Source: Tamarix chinensis
Lineage: Eukaryota > Streptophyta > Magnoliopsida > Caryophyllales > Tamaricaceae
Length of the DNA stretch: 64,000 bases
Direction of reading: 5' to 3'
Assembly (NCBI GenBank): GCA_030549775.1
Contig: CM060172.1
Span: 56,161,942-56,225,941 of the forward strand
Below, piece by piece: positions 1 through 10,430 of this stretch. Both the position numbers and the translations under genes were made by a program. Positions within the stretch are counted from its first letter, which is position 1. The number at the start of each line of letters is the position of its first letter. A model generated the notes under the pieces. That model ran no database searches and was not told the DNA's origin. It worked only from the letters and a program-made list of their open reading frames with translations.

Positions 1-78
1 TACGGTTTTATCTTTTCGCTTCCGCAAAACCTTTTTTATTAAACAAAATTTTTCAGTCGTAAATTTGGGGGTATTACA
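1..78 (+). mobile_element. 3' end of a long LTR (family A), cut by the window edge
   Basis: The segment ends in GGGGGTATTACA. Family A LTR copies elsewhere in the window end in the same way (GGGGGTGTTACA at 24251-24262). The preceding pyrimidine-rich stretch with 'cttccgcaaaa' also resembles the last 80 bases of those copies. Only the end is in view, so neither length nor target duplication can be judged. Confidence 0.55.
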
Positions 79-1290
79 GTTAAATTATTGTAATTAAAAA
101 AAATTGTCGGACATCTAAGACTTCTAATATATATATGACTTAGAAACTTGAATATTCAAAACCTTCCTATAGTGTTCTCCCACATTAAATCCAATTTAGG
201 GAAAAAAAAAAATATCTATAATTATTTTGCCCATTATGGATGACATTAATGCCAATAATGATCTAGTTAATATATAATAAAATTCAAACCATGTTGTTGT
301 AAGAGTCCATGCCCTATCCTTCAAATAGTTAGGACTTGAGGCAAATAATGATAAATGATGGGAATATGTTGATAAGCCTTGGCATAGAAATAATGACACA
401 CTTATCCTTATCCTCTCTCATTAGCTCCTATAGAATTAAACTCAACCGCCACTATTTCATTTCTATCTCTATTTCTTAATATCTCCACCACCCTAACTCT
501 TCTTTTCTTTTATTTCTTTTTTCATGGATCATCTTGAGATACCATACCTAAAACCATAAAAGAAATTAGAATGAAGTAAAACAACTTAATTATTCAAGTG
601 AAGCTACCACCATCACCATCATAAAAATCTAATCTGTTAAATAATGTTACAAAAGTTGTTAAAATTTGTCTCTATAATACCATCTCCTTGTTTGCCTTAC
701 TCTCTCTTTGATAATGTTAGAGCAACTATCTATCCTATGTTTTCAGCAAGCATTATGCATACTTAAAGCAAATACAATTATCATATTTTACACATTACAC
801 ACCAACACATTTTACACACAAAAACTAAAACAAATAAATTCAAATGGTACATCACACAAAAAAATTAAACAAAGGAAAATTGAATCTAAGAACACATGTG
901 CAAAGCCATAGAAATGTGTGTATAATTTGGGGTATTCATAATGCAACCCAAACCACAAACCAAACCAAACCAAATTAAAACTAATTGTTTGGTTTGATTT
1001 ACGGTTTCCTAAATTATGGTTAGTTTAATATCTATGAAAATGGCTTGGTTAAGGTTTTTAAAACTGAATTACGCTTTATAAACTACAAACTATATATATT
1101 TGAAATAATTAAAAACATAAAAAAACATGAAATTAACAATAAACAAGCAATATTAATAGTCTTTTTTAAGAACTAACCTATAATACCCACTAGAACTATT
1201 TCCCACCCAGAGGGTAAAAATGGAGAAGAGTGGAAGGAATGAGAATAAAGAACAATATGAGGAAAAACGATTCCTGTATAGGGTTTTTAT
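79..1290. other. AT-rich intergenic stretch without a recognised gene
   Basis: All ORFs are short and AT-driven, with no recognisable domain. At about 955-1000 there is a run of 'aaacc' units followed by its inverse (gtttggtttg). This resembles the ends of hAT-type miniature elements, but no target duplication or second end was found, so no element is called. Confidence 0.5.
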
Positions 1291-1296
1291 TGAGTT

Positions 1297-1746
1297 TATA
1301 GTGACAATAGTTGCAACTACAATGATATATGGTGATGATGATTAAAAAAAAGGTGCTAAGCATGTGGATGATGTCATAGTTGAAGTTGTTTATAACGATG
1401 ACATAACGATGACATCGTTGTGGCTAAAAATAATGTGTTGATTGAAATTTTTTGGTAAGAAAATTTTCTACCAAAATTTATGCTTAAGGAATAGCACCTA
1501 TTATTACTCATAGTGATGATGGATGTCCTCTGTAAGAAGTTTTTAGGAAAAAAATATTTGGGCCCGAGGGGTGGTATTTCCACTTCTTGTATAATAGTGA
1601 TATCATTGTCACTAGAACGCTATAACGATGCGTATTTTTATCCAAAAAATTATCGTTGTTGCATATTAAATAATGATTATATGTCATCACCATAAATAAG
1701 TTTTAGCTACAATAACATGTTGTCATTATCACTATTGTCACTATAA
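1297..1746. repeat. Imperfect inverted-repeat pair, possible MITE
   Basis: The left end at about 1297-1315 reads tttatagtgacaatagt. The right end at about 1728-1746 reads actattgtcactataaa, its reverse complement. Similarity continues inwards in a weaker form: both arms hold gtgatgat tracts and 'aacgatg' motifs. The 450 bp spacing suits a miniature inverted-repeat element, but I could not assign a superfamily or a clear target duplication. Confidence 0.45.
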
Positions 1747-3010
1747 ATCCTTTCCTTATAGTTAAGAAGTTGTACCTTAAATGGAAAGCCTTTAGTTTGA
1801 AGTTCTATGGTTGATTGAGATGCTTACATAAGATGAGACCATATGATGATCTCTTTAACTTGCAAAATTGCATTGGTTTAACAATTGTATAGCCCTCAAT
1901 ATGATACATATAAACTTCATCCTTATATGTCTATAGATAAGAAGCATGGTTGATGTTTTGTGTTTGATCAATGAAAGAGCCACTAATATTATATAGGTGT
2001 AGGAATGGAGGTAGAAAACAAGAAAATGATACCTTCTTAAAAATAAAATATATTTATGCGTAGTTTAGAAAAATGAGTATGTCAAAACATAAATGAAGAT
2101 TTTTTTTGAATGGAACGCTAGGTCAAATAAACTACTTGGTCTTGAGTATGCAATCAAACAAGTTAAAGGTTGAGTTCTATATGATTTTCTTACCCCTTGT
2201 TTGGAGATATTTAAAAAAGTGATTGCGCAAGATAATTACTTATTAAAAAAATTATTTTTAGGCTAAAAGATTTTTAAAAGAAGTAATTATTTTAAATAAT
2301 TACCTTTTATAAGTAGTTTCAAACAAACTATTAATCTTCAAAGGTAAATATATCTCAAAACTAAAAATAATAATAATAATTATACCTACACTTAATAATA
2401 ATTTACTATGAAGTGTTTTTAAATAAATAAATTTTTAAAAAATTAAATCAACAAAATGTTAACATATATAGTACATTATCCTGATTTCAATCATACCATA
2501 AAAAAGTTCAAAACTTATTAAATAGCTAATAGGTACATAGTCATGTTGGTTTCCACCTAACCCCATGTATCAATAAGACATGTGATTCATGTGATGTGAA
2601 TGAAATTTGTTAATAAAAATGCTCCTAATTTTATTAAAGTATTGTTATACAGAAAAAAATGTATTTATTTCATGCAAAACAATTTTCTAAATTGTCCAAG
2701 TACTCCGCCAACCCCAAATGTAGTTCCCTCCCAACCCCCTTCAGTCCCACAACCATTCCCTTCCAACCCCTATTGGCCTCCAGTGTCTTCCCACCCTTGC
2801 CCACTCACCCCCAGCGTCCAACGTTGTTACCCCAACCCCACAGGCGTCCAATGCGTTCCCCTATAATTTCCCTATGGAGCTCTTGCTCAATTATTGTGGG
2901 CAGTTGTTCTCCATTATTGAGACTCTTAGTAGTGCCGCAATTGATAATTTTTTCCTAAAAAAGAATTGACAAGGAATACAACTTGACATAAATAAGTTGC
3001 GTCTTAGCTC
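1747..3010. other. Non-coding stretch with a C-rich patch at 2690-2960
   Basis: Most of this interval is AT-rich and shows nothing. The patch at 2690-2960 is unusually C-rich and proline-coding in two frames, then continues as a short frame with no low-complexity bias (residues reading FPMELLLNYCGQLF). It may be a fragment of a decayed coding sequence, but no family was recognised and no start, intron or stop structure supports a gene. Confidence 0.35.
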
Positions 3011-3019
3011 CTTTGTGAA

Positions 3020-3365
3020 AAATATTTGAGTTCTAATCAATTATACAACACCTTTTGCAACAAATATTTGAGTTATTTTCATTTATCCAACACCTTTTGC
3101 TATAAATATTTGAAATCTTCTCAATTATGGGTATCAAAGAAATACATTATTAGTGGTCAAAAACAAATATATTCCTCCATTAATCTTGCAGTGAGAAGAT
3201 CTATTTAAACTTACTTCACTCATTCTTAGTCATGTAAAAATAGACATCAACGAATAGCTTCGGATTAAAAAATTTCAAAAAACAACTTCACTCATTTTTA
3301 GTCATCCGACAACATATAAATTTTTGAAAAAATAACTTCACTTATTTTTAATCGTCTAACAACAA
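3020..3365. repeat. Short degenerate tandem repeats
   Basis: Two small arrays lie side by side. At 3020-3120 a unit of about 50 bp (aaatatttgag ... caacaccttttgc) occurs two to three times. At 3211-3365 a unit of about 60 bp (acttcactcatt-tttagtca) occurs three times. They lie just outside the left limit of MULE 2 and could belong to its terminal region, but no matching inverted copy was seen at its other end. Confidence 0.5.
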
Positions 3366-3739
3366 AATATATTCCAATTTAAAATTTCCAAAACACAAAA
3401 TAGAACAAATAAGAGCATTCACAAAGGATAATGAATTTAGAAAGCCGACAAACTACGATAAGTTTGGAACGTCGATAAACTACAATTATGGGTTTAGGAC
3501 TCTGAAAAGTTATGTATATAGAGAGGAAATATAAATAGATTCTCCAAGCTTTAATTACAACCTAGATAAAGAGGTAAAATAAATTTTCAAAATGGTAAAT
3601 TTTGCTGAAAATAGTAGGAATGGTTAGATTAAATTTCGTCAAAAGTGGTAGGAATGGTTAGCGAAACATAGATTTGGTTAGATGATATTAATATTTCTCC
3701 TTAGCATATTATTATGTTCAACTCTTTTTTGTAGGACAT

Positions 3740-4059
3740 GGAACATATGAATACATGATTCGGGGCCCAAAATTATTATTTGGTATGACGGATCAAATAT
3801 TCTTTGATTGTGAAGAACTTATAGCATGGATTAAAGAAATGGATAGAAGTCATAGGATAATTTTGATCATAAATGGTTATAGAAAATAAAATAGTATAAG
3901 AGCATATAGAGTCTCTATAGAGGTCGCCTAAAGAACTACACTAGAAAGGAATCATCTCGTTGGGAGTATAAAGAACAAAATTTTCAAGTCGTTTGAGATC
4001 GACATAAGTTTGGGGTAGGTCAAGTCAAGTTCAGGGCTGAGCTCGGGCTCGAGGTTAAC
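3740..4059 (+). pseudogene. MULE 2 transposase N-terminal fragment (FAR1-like DNA-binding region)
   Basis: The + frame reads FDCEELIAWIKEMDRSHR followed by IILIINGYRK. This resembles the start of plant Mutator transposases, where a loading segment of the type 'F-x-x-x-x-x-L-x-x-W-[VI]-[RK]' precedes the FAR1/WRKY-like zinc domain. Stops interrupt it (after NGYRK and again near RVSIEVA). The reading ends where the LTR begins at 4060. The assignment rests on pattern similarity plus the OTU fragment of the same strand beyond the LTR. Confidence 0.45.
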
Positions 4060-4779
4060 TGTAACACCCCAAAATTTACTATTTTTTTTAAATGGAAGCA
4101 AATAAATTAAATTAGAACCTATGAATCTCGAGAATGTTACTGCCACACTTAGTACTAGACCGGTTCACTCCTACCGTTCCAATACCAAGTGCTAAGGCTA
4201 AAGGAATTATCATCAAACTTAATTTAATGCTCAAACCAAGAATTCATAGCATAGAAATCAGAGTATGCGTAAAAAATTACATGTCTCAAAGTACGAAATC
4301 AAAATTCCTCAAAGGGAATAATGTCTATAAACGATAATATTTAATTCTGGAAAATCCAATACAGAAAAGAAATAATCATAAAGAAACAGAATGACATAAA
4401 GAGAGAATACGGCCACGTCACTCCAATCATCGAACCAAACCCCATGATCAACACTCAGCCCCACCTGATGCCTCATGGACATCGAAGGCATCAAAATATG
4501 CATCGCCCACCTACACAAAGTCAGAAGGGCCTTCTGCTCGTGAGAATGAGCAACACCCATGAAAGGGTGATTAGTATGCTATGTACTGAGCAAGGTAACC
4601 GTGCACTAAGGCCAACACATATGAGTACATAATCCAAATAGGATAATAAAAATAGCATACGATCATTCCAGATAAAAAATAAATAAAGGCCATTTATAGT
4701 CCGGATTAATTTCTTAATTAATCTCTTATAGATACTCATTTCACAGCATGCTTTTTATCAAATCCATGCGAGTAAGGGA

Positions 4780-5140
4780 ACCCCCACTATTATAGCAGGT
4801 GGAGCGAAGACACACAGACACAATGCACCTAACCACTATTATTAGCCGATGGATCAGTCACATCTAAGGCGGAATGCCCTAACCACTATTTCTTACCTGT
4901 GGATCGGTTGGCCCCGACTCGCATGGTGTTCTACTATAAGTACTAGTGTCTTTTACGTGTCTTAGCAAACTTAGAGTTTGTTTTATTGAGCTTGGAATTC
5001 GCTACTATTATAGCCGATGGATCGGTCACACATAGGGTAACATACCCTAACCACTATTATAGCTGGTGGATTGGTCACATATAGGACGAAATATCTTAAC
5101 CACTATTTCTTACCGGTGGATCGATTGGACCCGGCTCAAT
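4780..5140. repeat. Array of ACCGGTGGATCG / CCACTATTATAG modules inside LTR copy 1
   Basis: About six spaced modules combine a 'ccactatta(t)agc' or 'ccactatttcttacc' box with a 'ggtggatcggt' box at roughly 60-120 bp intervals. The same modules in the opposite orientation occur in the LTR at 17815-24262 (21370-21500 and 23385-23510). The box ACCGGT is palindromic. Function is unknown. Confidence 0.7.
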
Positions 5141-5879
5141 AATCTTCCACTTTACATGATTAATGTTTTATGGTATTTTATTTAGAAGCTTCACCCTAGA
5201 CATGCATGACTAACTCCCTCTATGCTTATCCTTCAAAGGTCCCGACACATATCATCATACTCCTGTACCTCCTAACTTGCCCCATATCCTATATTACCCT
5301 AGAAGTCTAACTCTTAAGTATATGAGTCAAGGCCCACTACCTTACTCTTCCAAGTCCACTCAACACCTCACTCTAAGGTTTTATCCCGAAACCCTAATTT
5401 AGACGTATGTAGTCCACCTTACTCCACTTCACATGACCCAGCCTATTTTAACACCCCAGACTTCATAAGTTTTAGATTCAACCCTCATCATGATGCCTTA
5501 ATCCTCAAGTACACATGTGGTCACAAAACCCTGGGTAACCATACCAAACCCTAACTGGCCATAACAAACCCTAGCTTCCTCGTGTCCACATGTCACCCTT
5601 CCATTTCTCACATTCCACTTCTTATTTTTCCATGCCAATAATCATGCTCATCCTTACTTGATCATTTTTATCATCCTCTCGTAATCCATTCACCCTCATT
5701 TATTTCTCCTTTTTACCACCTCCTCAAATTAGGGGTTTTTCCCCCAAACCTTAGCTTAGTCTCCTATGTATCCTTATACTGTCATACGTACTATTTTTCA
5801 CCCAAAGCCTCCAAACACCCAAACAACTCTTCCATTACCTTCCTTACATCCCAAGTCAACTTTTCATATGTAAATTTTA

Positions 5880-6135
5880 CTACCATGCAGACTCTAACCT
5901 TCCCATGCAAACCTTTCAACTTTCTCGTGCAAAACCCTAAACTCCCATGTAAACCCTAGACTCTCCCATATAGAACCATAGATTCGATTCTCCTATGCAA
6001 TACCATAGATTAGATTCTCCCATGTAGAACCATAGATTCTCCCATATGAAACTCTAGATTCTCCCATGCAAAGCCATGGACTCTCACATGCACAACCAAA
6101 GATTCTCCCATGCAAAACCCTAGATTCTTCTACTC
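5880..6135. repeat. Degenerate tandem repeat of about 25-30 bp
   Basis: Around eight to ten units share the core 'agattctcccatgcaaaacc', with variants in the last bases. The array lies inside LTR copy 1 and is not seen in this form in the other LTR copies, so it expanded locally. Confidence 0.7.
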
Positions 6136-6764
6136 TTTTATTTTATTTAAAATCCCTATTTTATTCATCCACTCATGGACCATTAAAATATTTAGGTCAA
6201 CTCACATCCCTTGGTCAACTTACTTCCCCGATTTCCTTTTTCATCCTTTCCATCCCACAATACCACATTAAATATCCTCACATGTATGTCTTAAAGGGTC
6301 ACAACACATTACCTCACATTTCACCACATATATATAATACACATGCCACATGAAAACACATAAGCAAATCTCAACTCCAAGCCATAATACACATGAAATA
6401 ATTATAACGATGAGCATAAGATACAATAAACATCAAGATGCATGGCATACAAGGCACATAAGACATATAACACGCATAAGGCCTTAGTTACATCCTTACC
6501 TAAAATGACACCGGTTTTGGAGCACGCTCCTACGCCTCCTTAGGGCTTTGACTGGTCTCACCTATAAGAGGGAGAAACTAAAGATTAAATTTCCTCCTAC
6601 CAAAAATACTATTAATTCCTTTTTATGCTAAAATTAAGGTTTTGGATAAAATAATAATATAATAGTAATAACACTAACTAATTACTAATTTTGCTAAAGG
6701 TAATAAAAGTAATAATAGCCATATTGTAAAATATGATAATAGAAGATTTGAAGATTTTATCCTA

Positions 6765-6791
6765 ATAATAATAATGATACTAAAAATAATA

Positions 6792-6822
<31 letters not shown>

Positions 6823-7066
6823 TACTAATTATAATAATAATAATTTGGTTCGAAATAAATGGTGGAATAAGGGCTTCGACCCTTCACCAAAATAATGCTA
6901 CTAATAATACTATTAAAATTATTAATAATAATAGTAATAATAATAAAATAATAGTAATTACGAATTGATAATAATAATAATAATAATGATAATAATACTA
7001 ATAATAGTATAAATCGAAAATTAAGTAACGTAGGATTTTGACCCTACTTTGAAATAATAATAACAC

Positions 7067-7110
<44 letters not shown>
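6765..7110. repeat. (AAT)n microsatellite cluster
   Basis: Interrupted runs of AAT/ATA/ATG triplets, longest at about 7060-7110. The protein frames over it are poly-Ile or poly-Leu artefacts. Confidence 0.85.
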
Positions 7111-7194
7111 TATTTGAAATAATGGAAATATAACAAAATAAAATAAATAAAGCTTGCATAAATAAGGTAAAAGGGTTTAGAGGGTTTAGGGTTT

Positions 7195-8330
7195 CACTTT
7201 GGGTTGGTGGTGACAGGCGGCACCGGCGATGGTGCACTGCAGTAGCGGCGGTAGCCGGAAAAAGAGAAGAAAAGAGGAAAAGGAGAGAAAAAATGAGGGT
7301 GGGAGTAGGGGTGTTTATGGTTTCCTAGATGGAGAAAAGTAGAGTGAGGGTGGTGGCGCACGACGGCGGTAGTGGTGGCCGAAAGTGGAAGTAGGAGAGA
7401 AAGAGAGGAGGAGAGAGAGGAAGAGAAAAAGAAGAGTAGGGGAGGTAGAGGAGGGTTTGCAGGTGTTTTTTGGAGGTGTAAGGGGCAGTGGTAGCGACAG
7501 AAGTGGTGGTGGACGGTGGTGCAAAGGGTGGCAGGGGCGGAGGAGTGGCTGATCAAAAAGGAAACTTTGCATGGCCAAAGTGGCTCATGCAAGTCAAATC
7601 GAGGGAGAAGGGAGGTGTAGTTAGGTAGAGGGTGGTGTAGGGAAGGTTTAGGTTGGTGGTGTGGGCGGCTGCGTTGGTCAACGGCGATGGAAATGGTGTC
7701 TGAAAGGGCGGTGGTGCATGAGGGGGTTTCTAGGTTGGAAATCAAAAGCTCGACCCATGCTGATTATGGGGGTATTTATAGAGCTAAAGGAGGGCTAAAG
7801 TCATAAGGGAGACGGGAGAATCCAGGAAGGTAGGTTAGGGTTCACCGGCCGGCGACAGTAGGCCAACGAAATTCAAATCATGGCAGGGTGAGTAGCTGGT
7901 TGGGAGAAGGGAAATCATGCGAGAAGAGGAGAGGGTTGGTTAGGTCAATGTGGCTGGCGAATTAGGGGGAAGAAGGGAGAAGAAATGGCCGGTCAACTAG
8001 ACGTGGTTGGCGGCAGAAATAACGGAGCCGTTCGGGGAATACAGTGGCAGGTTACGACGGGCTAGGGAAGAAAAAAATGGGGGAGGATGGACCGATGGTC
8101 CAGAAAAGAAAAGAAAGAAAAGAAAAGGAGAGAAGAAGAACCAGATTGGTCGGGAAAGAAAAATGTTGCGGCACGAGCTTGGGCTGTGCAGGGAAAAAGG
8201 AAAGAGAAGGGAATTGGGCTGGCGGGCTAGCCCAGATCAAGGAAAGGAGGAAGAAAAAAGAAAGGAAGAAGAAGGAAAAAGGAAGAAAAGAAAGAAAGAA
8301 AAAGGAAAAAGGGAAAAAGAAAAATAATAA
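7195..8330. other. Strongly purine-biased tract inside LTR copy 1
   Basis: The + strand is overwhelmingly G and A for over 1 kb. In LTR orientation (-) it is therefore a polypyrimidine tract, equivalent to the C/T-rich blocks at 10690-11990 and 18110-19370 in the forward copies. The long frames over it (7194-7745 on -, 8007-8376 on +) are low-complexity Pro/Ser or Lys/Glu runs without a domain and are not genes. Confidence 0.75.
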
Positions 8331-8699
8331 TTTGGGATATTTGGATTATTTTTGTAATTTGAGATATTTTAAATAATAATAATATTTAATAAAATAATAT
8401 TTAATTCCCTATTTAGGCTAATTTAGGATTTTTGAAAGATTTTTCCTAAATTCCATTTTTATTAGCAAAATACCCTAATTTTTCCTAATTAAAATATTTA
8501 TTATTTTCTTATTTATTTTCACTAATTAATTCCCTTTTAATATAATAAAAATAATTTATTTAATTAATTTTCATAATAAATCTTTAATTAGATATAATTC
8601 TTAAAATTAGGATTTTTGGGCATTTCAATGACAAATAGCATTTTTCATCGGGTCAATTATAATTTCCATATGTGAGTTAAATTAATTGACATATAGTTA

Positions 8700-9340
8700 T
8701 ATATATTAGTACATAATATGTGTTAGGAGATGAGAATTATGGTTTTAGAGCATTGACATATATTATACTAAGAGATAAGGATCAGTGGATTCAAATCTGT
8801 ACCGAATCATATCATGAGGTACTGGTTAGATGACAGTTGTATGAAAATATGTTTTTATATGATACCATTAATCAAGTTATCAATGATAATACTCATTGGA
8901 AATGGCCAACTTCAATTGAACACTGGATGAAATGTCAAATATTCGTCATGTCATTACAACCCATTGCTATATAATGTTTGCATACTGCTCATTAAATGCA
9001 TGCAGTTTATTCCTACCTTTAATGGACAACATTGGATCCAAGGTTCTAAAATTGAAGTAACTATATGGATTTTGGAAAACATGAGTCATTACATATCAGT
9101 ATATAGATGTTTTATGTCTTTTTTCTATATCAATATTATATCAATACCAATTCTTATAATAATTTTTTTTGACATGTATATTTCTTGGACAAATTTTCAC
9201 TCCCTTTATTGCATTTATATTGGAGTAGATACCATGATAGTAACATTTCAACATTGAATACGTTATATTCTTTAAGATTCCAATGATGGTGCTCTTTGGT
9301 ATATGATAATACTCAAAAACCACTTCCTCTATCTTCAGAC
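8700..9340 (+). pseudogene. MULE 2 transposase C-terminal fragment (OTU-like protease domain)
   Basis: One + frame reads LGDENYGFRALTYIILRDKD, matching the start of OTU-type cysteine protease domains carried by some plant Mutator transposases, whose motif is GDG-x-C-x-FRA. Here the catalytic Cys position is Tyr. Further on, after a stop and a frameshift, the frame gives EHWM and then RHVITTHCYIMF ... LFLPL, which aligns with the conserved HWMTMPDMGHLIA / FLPL region of those proteins. It is a broken relic. The DDE catalytic core expected upstream is absent; the LTR at 4060-8627 lies at that junction. Confidence 0.55.
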
Positions 9341-9344
9341 TCAA

Positions 9345-9979
9345 ATTTTAACTAGAATTGTTGTAATTTTTTATTAGTTTATTTATATTTAACCTTTGAA
9401 ATATCTACATGGTGAATTTTTGTTGATTTGTGTTTATTTTCCTATTACCCTACCATGATGGTTTGTTAATCTTCTAGTATAAGAGTGTATATATTGAGTT
9501 TTTGTATGTTTTATCAAATAGTTTAGATATACTCTCTCTTAGGGATATGTTTTCCAACAAATTCACCATTTTTATCATATACTATCCTGATATCGATGTA
9601 ATTTCCAGGGAAGATCAGCTACACCAAATAACTTCTTCCATTTGCTACCTGAGGTAGTTACAATTGTATGCTTATTATGCTTTTTGATGCATCCAGTTCT
9701 ATAGTAGTTGGATTCATTTATATGTTGTTGAGCTTAAGTATCTTAGTTTTCGATGTAGGTTGAATGATATTTTTCTAATCTTGTTAGATTAGTTCAAGCT
9801 TCTCACTACTTCAAAACCATAAAATAAACAAAAATACATTATATAATTATAATAGATATTTGAAATCAAAGTACACATCAACAAATAATAAATCAAATAC
9901 TATGCAAACACCCACATTCATGTTCAACTGTGATAAATCCTGAATCATTCATAAGATTCACGATACATATAACTAGTTG
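9345..9979. other. AT-rich junction between the convergent MULE 2 genes
   Basis: No domain is recognisable in either strand. By position it is the tail of the transposase relic and the space between the convergent genes. Confidence 0.4.
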
Positions 9980-10430
9980 TTAGTAATTTGGAGCTAGATC
10001 ACCCCTCCAATAGAAATGACAAAATGTTTTATGTGCTTCATTAAGGCATATTTTGGTTGAAATTTCATGTTCATCATTTATATGTTCATCCAAATATTCG
10101 TTCGTTGTTGCCAAAAAATACCTATGAGTTCTAGCGACATACCAATCCATATAGTTAGGAGTCATATCCCATGGGTATTGAGTCGATGTTCCAAAAACAT
10201 CCAGTCTTAGTATGTGTTCACGCATCAAGAACCATTGGTTATGCATGTGTACATAATAAACTTTGTGTTTATTCAAGAAAGGACCTCTATACGTGTTCTT
10301 AGTCGGCTTGATTGGCTCTCTAGGGATCACTTGTGCATATTAGAACTGAAGCGTAACTGGTCTAGCATATGCGATTCCACTTTCTCCAAATAGGGTAAAC
10401 AACCGTGAAATAATGCCATGGAAAAATACA
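9980..10430 (-). pseudogene. MULE 2 plant mobile domain (PMD) gene, C-terminal part
   Basis: The - strand encodes PNYMDWYVARTHRYF preceded by a W-containing segment, the C-terminal pattern of PMD (aminotransferase-like mobile domain) proteins, where 'YM-x-WY-x-x-x-[TH]-x-R-[FY]' is typical. Upstream (10330-10430) the frame shifts to one giving CLPYLEKVESHMLDQLRF, equivalent to the PMD segment 'VEPYMPDRVLRQF'. The LTR insertion at 10431 cuts it from its N-terminal part at 14254-16000. PMD proteins act in silencing and meristem maintenance in plants and are widely captured by transposons; this copy is broken. Confidence 0.65.

Larger units (their letters stand above)
4060..8627 (-). mobile_element. 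Long LTR (family A copy 1), reverse orientation, probably solo
   Basis: The left end reads TGTAACACCCC and the right end GGGCATTTCA, the TG...CA form of an LTR. The first 150 bases, including the 'accggt' and 'accaagtgct' stretch, match the reverse complement of the last 150 bases of the copy at 17815-24262, which fixes the orientation. At 4.57 kb it is very long for an LTR; long LTRs with TGTAACACCC ends are typical of Tekay/Del-type chromoviruses, but no internal region is present to prove that. The flanks ttaac and atgac do not match well, so this is not a simple insertion with clean target duplication. Confidence 0.7.

Noticed and set aside
7194..7745. 183-codon frame on - and overlapping frames
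   Set aside because: This is the purine/pyrimidine-biased LTR block; Pro/His/Ser-rich composition without a domain.
8007..8376. Lys/Glu-rich frames of 106 and 110 codons
   Set aside because: They come from the GA-rich tract inside the LTR and have no family features.
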